64,000 bases of DNA from Candidatus Accumulibacter propinquus (lineage in GTDB: Bacteria; Pseudomonadota; Gammaproteobacteria; Burkholderiales; Rhodocyclaceae), in contig JADKBU010000009.1 of assembly GCA_016714935.1 (NCBI GenBank), positions 62,001 through 126,000 on the forward strand, written 5' to 3'. Every line of letters begins with the position of its first letter. Within the stretch, counting starts at the first letter, position 1. Below are positions 53,328 to 64,000 of the stretch, in pieces. The position numbers were made by a program, and so were the translations under genes. Below the pieces are notes generated by a model. The model did no database searches. It was not told where the DNA came from and worked only from the letters and a program-made list of their open reading frames with translations.

Positions 53328-54782
53328 ATGACCAATACCGCAGAACTGGTAATTCCGCAGGATGAGCAAATTGACACCTTGCCGACCGCGTTGCCCACCG
53401 AGCACCTGGACACGCCGGCGACCGAAATCCCGGTCATCGAACCGGAAATGGCTCGGCTGCTGGAATTCACTCGCGCAAACGATTGCAGCGTCACACCCAA
53501 AGAGATCAACGCGCAACTCGACCTTGTGTTGCGCGACTACGACGATCTGACGGCGCTATTCGCCGAAAACAATCGTCGTATCGACGGTGAGTTGGCTGAA
53601 ATCAGGCTGTCCGGTGGCGCCGTATCGAGCCAGGTGCATCGGCTCGGCGCCGAATTGCAGCAGCAGAGCCGCTCATTGGCAACACATGCCGCCACTGCCG
53701 AGCAACGGATTGATGCAGTTCGCAGCGAAGCACGCGCCTGGCTGACCGACACAGAGCAGCGCTGGGACACTCGACTCGCGAGCAGCAACGCGCGCATCAG
53801 TGCGGATGTAGCGCGGCTCGATGCCGGTATCGGTTCGCTGGAAGGTCTGTTCAAGGCTCAGGAGCGAATCCTCGCCGAGCAGCGCGCACGCCTCGATCAG
53901 TTCGACGTCACCTACGAACTGCTGGATACGGCGACGCGCGGCAACAAGAGTCGCATTGAAGCGGTGCGCGAACAAGCAGAAAAACAACACGCGATCGTCG
54001 AAGCGCGGATCGAGGGTTTGGGCGCCTTGCAGCGCGAGCACCATGCCGAGTTGCAGAGCTTGCAGGGTCTGGTCGGTGTCTTGCAGTCTGAAACGCAGCG
54101 GCTGGACGCTGCGATCAGCAATGTTGCTGCGGCACTGGCGGACCATCAGGGGTCAACCCAGGACAAGTTCAAGCGCACCCATCTCGCCATCGCCGGCCTG
54201 CTGCTGCTGACCATATTGGGCTTTGCCCTGGTCAAGTGGATGCCGGCCTTCGCCCCCGCAAGCTCTGAATCGGCGATCGCGAAAAGCGATGCCCGGATCA
54301 CCGAAATCAGCACTCAGATTGCGGCACTCTCGGCGGGTGAGGCGGCCAGACAGGAAACCGCGGCAATGCAACAAGCGCGCATTGACCAAGTATCGGGCAA
54401 GGTTTCCGTTCTGGAGACAAGTCTCGGCGAATTGCGCGCTGCGATGCGGAGGATGCAGGTGCAGGGCGCGGGGGCCGGGGTGGTGCATGACAGCCGCTGG
54501 ATACTCCAGCAAAACCCCAAGGCTTATACCGTGCAGTTGGTGGTGTCCCCGAGCCAGGCCGATATGGCACGATTCATCGACCGCAACGTGGAACAACTCG
54601 CTCTGGGTTCCCTGGCCTTTTCCGTGACCGAGCGCGACCAGCGCCAGCAGTACAACCTGTTCGTCGGTGTGTTCAATAACATAAGCCAGGCGCGCGCCGC
54701 CATTGCCGAGCTGCCGGCTGAATTGCGCGCGAACCGACCGTGGGTGCGCCAGTTCCAGTCGGTACAGGAATCTTTGCGTTAA
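53328..54782 (+). CDS. Coiled-coil inner-membrane protein with C-terminal SPOR-like domain
   Basis: A 484-aa protein. Residues about 60-280 form long coiled coils (for example EQRIDAVRSEARAWLTDTEQ) on the cytoplasmic side. A transmembrane helix lies near residue 285 (HLAIAGLLLLTILGFALVKW). A second short coiled coil follows, and the last about 80 residues (YTVQLVVSPSQADMARFI, QYNLFVGVFNNISQARAAIA) resemble a SPOR peptidoglycan-binding domain, as in DamX. GAGGAGG precedes the ATG. It may act at the septum or in envelope organisation; that is inferred from the architecture only. Confidence 0.78.
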   Translation: MTNTAELVIPQDEQIDTLPTALPTEHLDTPATEIPVIEPEMARLLEFTRANDCSVTPKEINAQLDLVLRDYDDLTALFAENNRRIDGELAEIRLSGGAVSSQVHRLGAELQQQSRSLATHAATAEQRIDAVRSEARAWLTDTEQRWDTRLASSNARISADVARLDAGIGSLEGLFKAQERILAEQRARLDQFDVTYELLDTATRGNKSRIEAVREQAEKQHAIVEARIEGLGALQREHHAELQSLQGLVGVLQSETQRLDAAISNVAAALADHQGSTQDKFKRTHLAIAGLLLLTILGFALVKWMPAFAPASSESAIAKSDARITEISTQIAALSAGEAARQETAAMQQARIDQVSGKVSVLETSLGELRAAMRRMQVQGAGAGVVHDSRWILQQNPKAYTVQLVVSPSQADMARFIDRNVEQLALGSLAFSVTERDQRQQYNLFVGVFNNISQARAAIAELPAELRANRPWVRQFQSVQESLR

Positions 54783-54802
54783 AGGCTCGGCTGCGGCGAT
54801 AA

Positions 54803-54840
54803 GGTTGGCCACCGGGTGGTGGCCAGCCTCTTCTTTCTTT
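54803..54840 (+). terminator. Rho-independent terminator after the coiled-coil gene
   Basis: GGTTGGCCACC pairs with GGTGGCCAGCC (one G-U pair) around a 4-base loop, followed by the T-rich tail TCTTCTTTCTTT. It starts 20 bases after the stop codon. Confidence 0.88.
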
Positions 54841-55152
54841 AGTCGGACGAGTGTTGGGCACGGTCCGGCCGGTTACGTCCAGTGGAATGCACCAGGCTTG
54901 CGTGGCGCTTGACTGCAAACAAGCTCCTGGCCTGTTCCGGGATCGCCTCCTCCATTGCTCCATCGGGACCGGATGCCCCCGTGTTCCGTGCCAATTTCCT
55001 TGACCGTCTCCCACCTCGCAGGATCTCCAGACCCCCTTTCGCCTGGAACGTCGGGAACCACCATCCCTTCGCGCCAGCGCGGTTGCCCGTGATACTCAGC
55101 ACCATGCAGCCTGCTAGAATGACTGCCCTCGACAAGAACAAGGATCCGTCCC
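54841..55152. other. Intergenic region upstream of the esterase gene
   Basis: 312 bases without a supported gene. A TAGAAT hexamer at 55115-55120 could be a -10 element for the esterase gene, but no -35 at the right distance is seen. Confidence 0.4.
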
Positions 55153-55863
55153 ATGACTGCCAACCAGACCGGCACTCCCGCTGAAGGGCCGTTGCTTACT
55201 GCCGTCGAACGGCAAACCGGAGAGTCCCCGAAGTGCGCAATCATCTGGCTGCATGGCCTCGGTGCCGACGGACACGACTTCGAGCCCATCGTGGACGAGT
55301 TCGATTTCGACCAGTTGCCGGCAATCCGCTTTGTCTTCCCGCATGCACCCATGCGGGCGGTAACCATCAACGCCGGCTACGTGATGCGCGCCTGGTACGA
55401 CATCGTCTCGATCGACTTTGCACCCGGACGGGAGGAGGCGCAGGGAGTACGCGAGTCGGCCGAACAGATCGAAGCGCTGCTTGTCCGCGAGAATGAACGC
55501 GGCATCCCCGATGCACGCATCGTGCTCGCCGGATTCTCGCAGGGGGGAGTCATCGCCTTGCACACCGGCTTGCGACACCGACAGCGACTGGCCGGCATCC
55601 TGGCACTCTCGTGCTACCTGCCACTGACCGAGACACTGACCGCCGAAGCACATCCCGCCAACCGTGAAGTGCCGATCTTCATGGCGCATGGGCGTGGCGA
55701 CACGGTGATTCCCTACGATTTCGGGAAGCGCTCGGCGAAACTGCTGAAGACCCACGGATACCCCGTTGAATGGCACGGCTACGCCGCGGAACACACCGTC
55801 TGCGCGGAGGAACTGCAGGACATCGAAACCTGGTTGCAACAGGTGCTGGCAAACGCCTGCTGA
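55153..55863 (+). CDS. Carboxylesterase/phospholipase (alpha/beta hydrolase)
   Basis: A 236-aa soluble hydrolase of the carboxylesterase 2 family. The oxyanion region is IIWLHGLGADGHDF, the nucleophile elbow GFSQGGVIAL carries the catalytic Ser, the Asp is in MAHGRGDTVIPYDF and the His is in the YAAEHTVCAEEL segment. It hydrolyses short acyl esters; the natural substrate is unknown. The next gene starts 2 bases after its stop. Confidence 0.92.
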   Translation: MTANQTGTPAEGPLLTAVERQTGESPKCAIIWLHGLGADGHDFEPIVDEFDFDQLPAIRFVFPHAPMRAVTINAGYVMRAWYDIVSIDFAPGREEAQGVRESAEQIEALLVRENERGIPDARIVLAGFSQGGVIALHTGLRHRQRLAGILALSCYLPLTETLTAEAHPANREVPIFMAHGRGDTVIPYDFGKRSAKLLKTHGYPVEWHGYAAEHTVCAEELQDIETWLQQVLANAC

Positions 55864-55865
55864 AC

Positions 55866-56372
55866 ATGCTGCCGCTGAAATACCTGGCGGGCTATCCCGA
55901 AGAGCTTCGGAACCAGGTCCGCGAGGCCATCAGGCACGGCCGTCTGGCGGAGATGTTGCATGCCCGCTATCCGGCAACGCACGCGGTACGCAGTGACGAG
56001 GCGCTGTACGCCTACACTCTGGCGTTGAAAGCGCGTTTCCTGCGCAGTGCCGAATCACCGGCCAAGGTCGTTTTTGACAACCATCTGCAGGTGACGGCGA
56101 ATGCCCTGGGAAGCAATGGTCACGTGCCGCGCATCCAGGGCAAGCGCATCAAGTCGAAACGCGAGATCCGCGTGGCCAGCGTGTTCAAGGAAGTGCCGCC
56201 GGAATTCCTGCGCATGGTCGTCGTTCATGAACTCGCCCATCTCAGGGAGAGGGAGCATGACCGGGCTTTCTACCAACTGTGCGAGCACATGGAACCGGCC
56301 TACCACCAGTTCGAGTTCGACCTGCGCCTCTATCTGACCCAGCGCGAACTGTCGAGCGTGTCGACGGCCTGA
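55866..56372 (+). CDS. YgjP-like M48-type metallopeptidase
   Basis: A 168-aa protein with the zinc protease motif VVHELAHLREREHDRAFYQL, where HExxH and the downstream His are expected zinc ligands and Glu is catalytic. This fits the YgjP-like (DUF45) metallopeptidase group. No signal peptide or helix is present, so it is cytoplasmic. The start at 55866 follows the esterase stop closely; the longer frame to 55770 overlaps esterase codons. Confidence 0.85.
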   Translation: MLPLKYLAGYPEELRNQVREAIRHGRLAEMLHARYPATHAVRSDEALYAYTLALKARFLRSAESPAKVVFDNHLQVTANALGSNGHVPRIQGKRIKSKREIRVASVFKEVPPEFLRMVVVHELAHLREREHDRAFYQLCEHMEPAYHQFEFDLRLYLTQRELSSVSTA

Positions 56373-56507
56373 AACCGCGCGCGTATTCGACCCGGGCATC
56401 GTCGCGCCCAGGGAACACGAACACGCTCGCGCTAGCCTGCTCCTCGACGCGCTTGCCGGAGTTGACTAAACTGCTGGAAAATCCGCAGCAGCTTTGGGGG
56501 GAATGCC

Positions 56508-57272
56508 ATGCGCCGAGTCGTCTTCAACCAGAAGGGAGGTGTGGGCAAGTCCACCATCGCCTGCAATCTGGCCGCCATCGCCGCCACACGCGGCCGCCGC
56601 ACGCTGCTGATCGACCTCGATCCACAGGGCAACGCCTCGCGCTACCTGCTGGGCAAGGCACTCGACGAACAGAAGAAGACCCTCGCGCACTTCTTTGACG
56701 ACATCCTGGGTTACAAGCTGTTTCCCGAAACGCTGGCAGCCTACATCGTCCAGTCGCCATTCCCGAACCTCGCCGTACTGCCCTCCGACCAGCGCTTGGA
56801 AGAACTGCAGTTCAAGCTCGAATCGCGCTACAAGATGTACAAGCTGCGGGAATCGCTGGACAGCCTGCGTGCCTATGACGAGATCTTCATCGACACCCCG
56901 CCGGCCCTGAACTTTTTCACCCGTTCGGCGCTTATTGCCGCGGACACCTGCCTGATCCCTTTCGATTGTGACGACTTCTCGCGGCGCGCCCTATATACCC
57001 TGATGGACAGCGTGCGCGAGATTCAGAACGACCACAATCGCCATCTGCGCGTCGAGGGAATCGTGGTCAACCAGTACCAGGCACGGGCCAACCTGCCGCT
57101 GCGCCTGGTCGATGAATTGCGTGCCGATGGGCTGCCGGTTCTCGACGCCTTTCTGTCCGCGTCGATCAAGATTCGGGAATCGCACCATCAGGCGCTGCCG
57201 ATGATCCACCTCGATCCTCGCCACAAGCTGAGCACTGAATTCGCGGCGCTCTACGACCTGCTGTCGCAATAA
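56508..57272 (+). CDS. ParA-family ATPase
   Basis: A 254-aa deviant Walker ATPase. The deviant Walker A motif is FNQKGGVGKSTIACNLAA, the Walker A' region is LLIDLDPQGNASRYLL, and the Walker B segment is DEIFIDTPPAL. It resembles orphan ParA proteins that position cellular cargo; no parB or parS is seen nearby. It stands after the YgjP-like gene with a 135-base gap, and GGGGGGAATGCC precedes its start. Confidence 0.9.
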   Translation: MRRVVFNQKGGVGKSTIACNLAAIAATRGRRTLLIDLDPQGNASRYLLGKALDEQKKTLAHFFDDILGYKLFPETLAAYIVQSPFPNLAVLPSDQRLEELQFKLESRYKMYKLRESLDSLRAYDEIFIDTPPALNFFTRSALIAADTCLIPFDCDDFSRRALYTLMDSVREIQNDHNRHLRVEGIVVNQYQARANLPLRLVDELRADGLPVLDAFLSASIKIRESHHQALPMIHLDPRHKLSTEFAALYDLLSQ

Positions 57273-57312
57273 CCGGAAGATGCTCGTCTTCGTGACCGCC
57301 ATGTAAACTGGA

Positions 57313-58539
57313 TCAGCGCCGATCCGGCAGCGCGGCGTCGCCGAGTTCGACCAGCCACGCCCGGATCTGCTGATAGACACGTGCGTCGCCCAACAGTCGC
57401 ATGTGGCCCAGTTTGCCGAGCCTGGCGCTCTGGACGTCACCTTCGATGGCGTGTGCCGTCGCGCTGCTCAGCGTCACCAGACCATCGCCGAGGAATTCGC
57501 CGAGCGGATGATCGGGGTCTTCAGCCAGGCTGGCACCGAGAAAGCGGAAAGCGATGCGGTGCTGCCCGGAGACGGTCTGGGCAGCACCGGGGCCACCCCG
57601 CAGGTCCTTGATGCCCTGGCTGCGCCTAGCGGCAATCCTGGCCAGCGGGGTGGTGATGTTGGACAGGTTCAGCGCTGCAGTGGTCAGGTGGCCAAGCCTT
57701 TCGAGCGGCGAGCCGAGTTGTGGTGAACCCAGGCTGACCAGCATCCGCGTCGCTTGTGGCCAGCGCAGCCCCGACGTGGCAGCCCGCTCGCAGGCACCCA
57801 GCGCCAGCAGGCCGCCCATGCTGTGCCCGACGATCAGCAGGTCGGTAACTGGCCACGGCCAGGCGTCGAGCAATTCCTCGAGGAGCAAAGCCAGTTGTGC
57901 GCAGTTTCTGGCGATCGGCAAACCGCTGTTGTAGTGCAGATAGAGTGGCGTGTAATCGAATTCGGCATGCAGTTGGCTACCAAAATCGGTTTCGCCCTCT
58001 GCCGCCGCGTCGCCAGTCCGCCAGGAGTGCTCGTCACAACCTAGCCCATGGATGAAAATGCAGAGCCGACCACCCGCTTCGGGAAAGTCACTACGCAGCG
58101 CAACGCCGTCAAGCGGAATCGCCGCGCCGTTCGCATGGATCGCCATGTCGATCGCCAGCACGTTGTTGCTGGCGGCAAGGTGGTCACCGAAAGCCGCGTT
58201 GAGCGCACTGCGCAGGCCGCTGACCAGGCGACCGGGCGGTTTGCTGGCCGAAAAACCGGTGCGTTGCTTTTCGACGATCGCCGCAGCGACGAGCAGGCCG
58301 CCGCTGCCATGGTGAATTGCCGCATAAACTGCTGCGGAAATGACGTCATGCGCGCTCTGCACAACTTGCGCCGGCCCCGCAACCAACGGGATTCGCCGCA
58401 GGATGCCGAATGACTTGCCGGCAATCGCGCGGTGCATCTCCTTGACGCGGAGCGTGGTTTCCTGCACCGCCGTTTTCGCTGCATGGCTATAGCCGGTGCG
58501 CGGCGGCGCGGCGTCGGCATGTTTCGTGGCAACTGGCAT
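57313..58539 (-). CDS. Alpha/beta hydrolase, lipase/PGAP1-like
   Basis: A 408-aa protein without a clear signal peptide. The first about 150 residues are Ala-rich and helical. The hydrolase core starts at LCIFIHGLGCDEHSW (oxyanion), has the nucleophile elbow IVGHSMGGLLALGACERA with catalytic Ser, a late Asp region (GEFLGDGLVTLSSA) and a C-terminal His (LGHMRLL). The pattern matches PGAP1-like or lipase-like hydrolases. The substrate is not known. Confidence 0.82.
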   Translation of the reverse strand: MPVATKHADAAPPRTGYSHAAKTAVQETTLRVKEMHRAIAGKSFGILRRIPLVAGPAQVVQSAHDVISAAVYAAIHHGSGGLLVAAAIVEKQRTGFSASKPPGRLVSGLRSALNAAFGDHLAASNNVLAIDMAIHANGAAIPLDGVALRSDFPEAGGRLCIFIHGLGCDEHSWRTGDAAAEGETDFGSQLHAEFDYTPLYLHYNSGLPIARNCAQLALLLEELLDAWPWPVTDLLIVGHSMGGLLALGACERAATSGLRWPQATRMLVSLGSPQLGSPLERLGHLTTAALNLSNITTPLARIAARRSQGIKDLRGGPGAAQTVSGQHRIAFRFLGASLAEDPDHPLGEFLGDGLVTLSSATAHAIEGDVQSARLGKLGHMRLLGDARVYQQIRAWLVELGDAALPDRR

Positions 58540-58561
58540 TGCTCGTCCTTGAAATTGATGG

Positions 58562-58585
58562 GGAGGTCGGTATCAGCCGACCTCC
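58562..58585. other. Perfect inverted repeat between two minus-strand genes
   Basis: GGAGGTCGG and CCGACCTCC flank TATCAG: nine pairs and a 6-base loop, 79 bases after the sugar-transferase end and 22 before the hydrolase start on the plus map. No T run follows on either side, so it may be a factor-dependent terminator or an operator of the hydrolase gene. Confidence 0.45.
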
Positions 58586-58664
58586 GGCCGACACAGAGGG
58601 TTCCCGTTGCGGGCCCGCACTTCGCGAACCTGCTCCCAACCCTGCAAGCACGGCCGGCAATGCG

Positions 58665-59225
58665 TCAATGCGTCACTCCCTCGCGACGCACCACCTTGAC
58701 CAGGGTCAGCCAAAGGATCCGGATGTCCAGCCACAGCGACTGCCGTTGCAGGTACTCGACATCGAGTTCGACCTTGCGGGGAATCGGCAACTCGTCGCGG
58801 CCGTTGACCTGCGCCCAGCCGGTCAGCCCCGGCAGCAACTGGTGAACACCGCGCTCGGTACGCAGGGCGATCAGGTCATGCTGGTTGTACAGCGCCGGAC
58901 GCGGCCCGACAAGGCTCATGTCGCCAACGAGGATGCTCCACAACTGCGGCAGCTCGTCAAGACTCGATCGCCGCAGAAACGAACCCACCGGCGTCAGGAA
59001 CGCCTGCGCGTCCGTCAGCAGATGCGTGGCCACGGCCGGCGTCCCGAGACGCATGCTGCGAAACTTCGGCATTCTGAAAATCCGGTTGTGCCGGCCTACG
59101 CGATCAGACCAGTAGAGAGCCGGGCCACGCGAGGTCAACCTGACCAGCAAGGCAAGCAGACAGGCCGGCACACACAGCAGAAGCGCGGCGAGGCCGGCAA
59201 GCAACAGGTCGAAAATACGCTTCAC
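58665..59225 (-). CDS. Polyprenyl-phosphate sugar-1-phosphate transferase
   Basis: A 186-aa bacterial sugar transferase (WcaJ/EpsE catalytic-domain type) that loads the first sugar phosphate on undecaprenyl phosphate for exopolysaccharide synthesis. It starts with KRIFDLLLAGLAALLLCVPA, then WSDRVGRHNRIF, MPKFRSMRLGTP, RRSSLDELPQLWSILVGDM with SLVGPRPALY, and LLPGLTGWAQVNGR. The start is uncertain: GTG codons at 59225, 59228 and 59267 are in frame with weak ribosome sites. No other polysaccharide genes are adjacent in the window. Confidence 0.9.
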   Translation of the reverse strand: MKRIFDLLLAGLAALLLCVPACLLALLVRLTSRGPALYWSDRVGRHNRIFRMPKFRSMRLGTPAVATHLLTDAQAFLTPVGSFLRRSSLDELPQLWSILVGDMSLVGPRPALYNQHDLIALRTERGVHQLLPGLTGWAQVNGRDELPIPRKVELDVEYLQRQSLWLDIRILWLTLVKVVRREGVTH

Positions 59226-59663
59226 CACAGGACATCTCACAAGCAGGACAACTTCAAGAATCGGCACCCGACGGTGACCTCTGCACGGCGCAGCGGGGCA
59301 GCCGGCGGCCTTGCCAAACCCAGCCGCGATCCCACGCGCCGCGAGGGCTTTGGGCTATCGGCAATGCGCAGTATACCGGGCCCCGGCACGTTCAAGCGAG
59401 CGTCCAGGCACTGGCGTCCAGCACTTGTCGCCTCGGCTACCGACAGCCGCCGCATCGGCACGAAACGAAGAAATCGGCGCCATGTGCACTTGTTCATAAC
59501 CGTCGACTATCACTCCGGAAGACACTTGACGCCGAAGTCGAGGCCACCCTGCACCTCCGCCAGGTGCAAACCCGGAAACCCCGCTCTCGCGGGACGAAAC
59601 ACGGCCTCTCCGAGGCGCTTTGAGTAGCCATGTTGCAGTCCCATCGAAGTCGAGACGTCCACT
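59226..59663. other. Intergenic region between sugar transferase and PEP-CTERM genes
   Basis: 438 bases with no supported gene. It must hold the divergent promoters of both neighbours. Open frames here (for example 59237-59497 on the minus strand) show no family pattern. Confidence 0.45.
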
Positions 59664-60590
59664 ATGAAAACCATTATTCATCAGCTATTGAGGCTAGACG
59701 TGATCGCGTCGCGGCCTGCCGCGATCTCACCCGCTGCTGTCGCACCGGGAAGACGTTTAATACCACTGTTGCTGTGCGGCCTCGCGACGCTGGCGCTGGC
59801 TGTCCCGGAGGTGAACGCGGGTCAGATCTGGAACGGCTGGAACTACGCCATCGACGCGCCCACCGATGGCTCCGGCGGGAGTGCCTTCGAAGAACGCGGC
59901 CTCGCTTTCCTTCAGCGCGGCCAGACCGGATACTTCGCCATCAGCGGCGGAGTGCCGCAGGCAGGCGTGCCATACAGCGCACGTAACGGCAATGTGTCCC
60001 TTGGCGACCTGTTCCTCAATTTCTCATCGCACAATCTCGACACACCCGGTGAATTCAACGATCCCCAAGTATTTGCGATCCGCTTCGCCAGCGCCAATGA
60101 TTCGTGGGTCAACGGCGACAGCAGCCAAACAGGTCTCTTTCGAAGCGTGACGCCGATGAGCTACACCACGGCCAATTCCGGCTACGCGAAGCTGCAGGAC
60201 TACTACGGCGCCAGTCCCGCACATCGGCCAGTTGGCGGCGCGATGGGGGACTTGAATACCACCAGCGACGTCATCAGCTATCTCGGCGACGGCGTCATGT
60301 ATCCCAATATCACCAGGGGTAGCCTGGTGTCGGGGATCTCCGTGCTCGACCGTGACGCACTCGACGATCTCGACCTCGACTTTGCCCACTTTGGCGCCGA
60401 CCCGGTTGGCAACCGCGTCTTCGGGTTCTCAGTCGACCTTTCCAGGTTGCCGGCAGGAAAGTTCACGGCACATTTCTTCGAGGAATGCATCAACGACGGC
60501 ATCGCGCTGAGCGCCAGCCACGTTCCCGAGCCCGGGACGCTGGCACTGCTGGGCCTGGCTCTGGCCTGCGTCGTCACCCGCCGCCGATGA
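59664..60590 (+). CDS. PEP-CTERM sorting-domain exported protein
   Basis: A 308-aa exported protein. A long leader with a hydrophobic core (RLIPLLLCGLATLALAVPEV) precedes the mature part, which starts near GQIWNGWNYAID. The middle is rich in Asp, Ser and Gly and resembles the XDD-type beta-rich domains seen in PEP-CTERM proteins. The C-terminus is the sorting signal VPEPGTLALLGLALACVVTR with a basic end, processed by exosortase in organisms that make exopolysaccharide. No exosortase is in the window. Confidence 0.9.
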   Translation: MKTIIHQLLRLDVIASRPAAISPAAVAPGRRLIPLLLCGLATLALAVPEVNAGQIWNGWNYAIDAPTDGSGGSAFEERGLAFLQRGQTGYFAISGGVPQAGVPYSARNGNVSLGDLFLNFSSHNLDTPGEFNDPQVFAIRFASANDSWVNGDSSQTGLFRSVTPMSYTTANSGYAKLQDYYGASPAHRPVGGAMGDLNTTSDVISYLGDGVMYPNITRGSLVSGISVLDRDALDDLDLDFAHFGADPVGNRVFGFSVDLSRLPAGKFTAHFFEECINDGIALSASHVPEPGTLALLGLALACVVTRRR

Positions 60591-60625
60591 ATGCGCCGAC
60601 GGCAGGATCTCGGGGTTGGTGTACG

Positions 60626-62590
<1,965 letters not shown>

Positions 62591-62636
62591 TTCCCGGATA
62601 GCGTTATACTGGAAAAACTCTCGATGATATCACACC

Positions 62637-64000
62637 TTAGCCGACGGACCCTGGTCGCCCGCGCGCACCCAGGGCTGTCAGATACTGCTGTTTTTCTTCG
62701 CTCGAAAGTCCGCTCACCCCAAGTTGCTGTACCTTCTCCTGCAGCACGGCAAAAACCCGCTTGTGCTCGCCTTCCAGCAACCGTTTGACCGCACCCTCGA
62801 ACTCCGCGTCGATGCCCTCTTCGGCAAATGGCTGTTGCATTAGTTCAGCGGCTGCGGCACGCAGGATACCCTCGTACTCGCTACCCCGCAGCTTTTCGAT
62901 CAGCGCCGGATAGGCCAGCATCCGGACCCCGCCATCGCCAATCGTTTCGCATAACAGGCGCACCGCTCGCGCTTCCGTGGAGTTGCCGGGAAGCAGGTCG
63001 AGCGGCAAGCCGCCAGCCAATTGCGGCTTCTGCAGCAAGAGGCGCAGCAAAGGCCGCAGCAGCGAAGGCGCTTGCCGCGGCGCCCGTGCCGGCGCCGGAC
63101 GGGCAAGCGATTGCAGATCGCACAGGCGCTCCACCTCGGCTTGCGAAAAACCGCTGTTCTCGGCCAGCCGCTTGACCAGTTGCAACCTCAGCAGCGACGA
63201 CTGCAGGCGCCCCAGCAGCGGCTTGGCGTCGGCCACCAGCCGGGCCCGACCTTCGGCACTATTGAGGTCGCAATGGCCGGCCAGTTCGCGCAACAGGAAG
63301 TCCGACAACGGGGTGGCCTGGGCGATCAGCCGCTGCAGGGCCTCGCCGCCGCGCTTGCGCACCAGACTGTCGGGGTCCTCACCCTCGGGGAGGAAAACAA
63401 AGGCGATGCTTTTCTGCTCGGTCAGGACTTCGAGACTGTTTTCCAGAGCCCGCCACGCGGCCTTGCGGCCAGCGGCGTCGCCATCGAAACAAAACACAAT
63501 GCGCCCGGCCTGGCGCAACAACTTTTGCACCTGCATGGTGGTGGTGGCCGTGCCCAGAGTCGCCACCGCATTGCCGATGCCGTGCTGCGCGAGGGCGACG
63601 ACGTCCAGGTAACCCTCGACGACGATCACCACATCCTGTGCCCGGATGGCGGCGCGCGCCTGCGGCAGGCCAAACACTTCGCGCCCCTTTTCGAACAACG
63701 GGGTCTCGGGCGAGTTCAGATACTTCGGCTCGCCCTGGCCAAGCACGCGGCCGCCAAAGGCGATCACCTCGCCCATCTGGCTGACGATCGGGAACATCAC
63801 CCGCTCGCGAAAGCGGTCGTAGAGGCGTCCGCGCTCATTGTTGATCACCAGTCCCGCAAGCTGCAGCTCGGAACTGCTGTAGTCGTCAAAAGCGGCAGCC
63901 AGGTTCTGCCATCCCTCGGGGGCATAACCGAGGCCAAAGCGGCGCGCGATCTCGCCGCTCACTCCGCGCTCCTTGAGGTAGCTGACCGCCCTTGCGGAGC
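62637..64000 (-). CDS. dnaG: DNA primase, 5' end outside the window
   Basis: At least 454 residues of DnaG, which makes RNA primers for replication. The frame stays open to the window edge; codons before 63962 read SYLKERGVSGEIARRFGLGY, so the GTG at 63962 is internal. The catalytic core N-terminal part (YDRFRERVMFPIVSQMGEVI) and the TOPRIM motif (VVIVEGYLDVVALAQHGIGN) are present with the acidic FCFDGDAAGRKAAWRAL site; the C-terminal helicase-binding domain follows. The zinc-binding domain lies beyond the edge. Confidence 0.96.
   Translation of the reverse strand, partial: SARAVSYLKERGVSGEIARRFGLGYAPEGWQNLAAAFDDYSSSELQLAGLVINNERGRLYDRFRERVMFPIVSQMGEVIAFGGRVLGQGEPKYLNSPETPLFEKGREVFGLPQARAAIRAQDVVIVVEGYLDVVALAQHGIGNAVATLGTATTTMQVQKLLRQAGRIVFCFDGDAAGRKAAWRALENSLEVLTEQKSIAFVFLPEGEDPDSLVRKRGGEALQRLIAQATPLSDFLLRELAGHCDLNSAEGRARLVADAKPLLGRLQSSLLRLQLVKRLAENSGFSQAEVERLCDLQSLARPAPARAPRQAPSLLRPLLRLLLQKPQLAGGLPLDLLPGNSTEARAVRLLCETIGDGGVRMLAYPALIEKLRGSEYEGILRAAAAELMQQPFAEEGIDAEFEGAVKRLLEGEHKRVFAVLQEKVQQLGVSGLSSEEKQQYLTALGARGRPGSVG

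Noticed and set aside
59237..59497. 86-codon minus-strand frame upstream of the sugar transferase
   Set aside because: No ribosome site and no recognisable pattern; probably non-coding.

Overview
The window looks like a chromosomal piece of a betaproteobacterium of the Rhodocyclales type, most like Candidatus Accumulibacter. This rests on GC-rich housekeeping clusters in a betaproteobacterial order, an aa3-type oxidase locus, a PEP-CTERM protein beside a polyprenyl-phosphate sugar transferase, and a bufferin operon. The species is inferred from gene content, not from an rRNA gene. No tRNA, rRNA, insertion sequence, phage gene or CRISPR array was seen.

Layout. 1-5.8 kb: an unrecognised membrane protein, a P2-type cation ATPase, a DUF3616 protein and an MliC-like lipoprotein. 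5.8-12.8 kb (minus strand): conserved hypothetical, tlpA-like, aroQ, accB, accC, prmA, DUF3426, PfkB kinase, glycine-zipper lipoprotein. 12.9-14.3 kb: mpl. 14.2-21.7 kb (minus): cytochrome c oxidase locus from DUF2244 through coxB, coxA, a small assembly protein, ctaG and coxC to SURF1, a SCO-like protein and cyoE. 22.0-28.1 kb: cusC-cusB(-cusF)-cusA copper/silver efflux. 28.2-31.6 kb (minus): a protein made of alternating 95-residue Ig-like repeats. 32.0-32.9 kb (minus): rpoH under a perfect CIRCE operator. 33.0-35.2 kb: bufferin operon bufA2-bufB-bufC plus a CWC cysteine-rich gene. 35.2-39.3 kb (minus): fmdB-like, DUF502, aspS, barnase-like RNase, barstar, nudB. 39.4-43.2 kb (minus): type IV pilus pilB-pilC-pilD. 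43.5-45.8 kb: maeB. 46.0-50.6 kb: EF-G paralogue and plsB. 50.6-57.3 kb: lytic transglycosylase, CNNM/CBS protein, coiled-coil SPOR protein, esterase, YgjP-like metalloprotease, ParA. 57.3-60.6 kb: lipase-like hydrolase, sugar transferase, PEP-CTERM protein. 60.6-64.0 kb (minus): dnaG (5' end beyond the window) and rpoD.

Themes. Copper handling appears three times: the Cus exporter, the bufferin operon and the copper-dependent oxidase with its assembly factors. The rpoH/buf divergent region holds three stacked signals: a CIRCE element over the rpoH promoter, an ECF-like promoter for buf, and a long hairpin between bufA2 and bufB.

Data quality. Reading frames of four otherwise well-conserved loci are broken by small indels: pilB (extra G in a G run), coxB (apparent loss of two bases), the cusB/cusF linker, and the repeat protein (several indels plus a scrambled block). 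Most of these look like consensus or assembly errors, so they should be checked against reads before being called pseudogenes.
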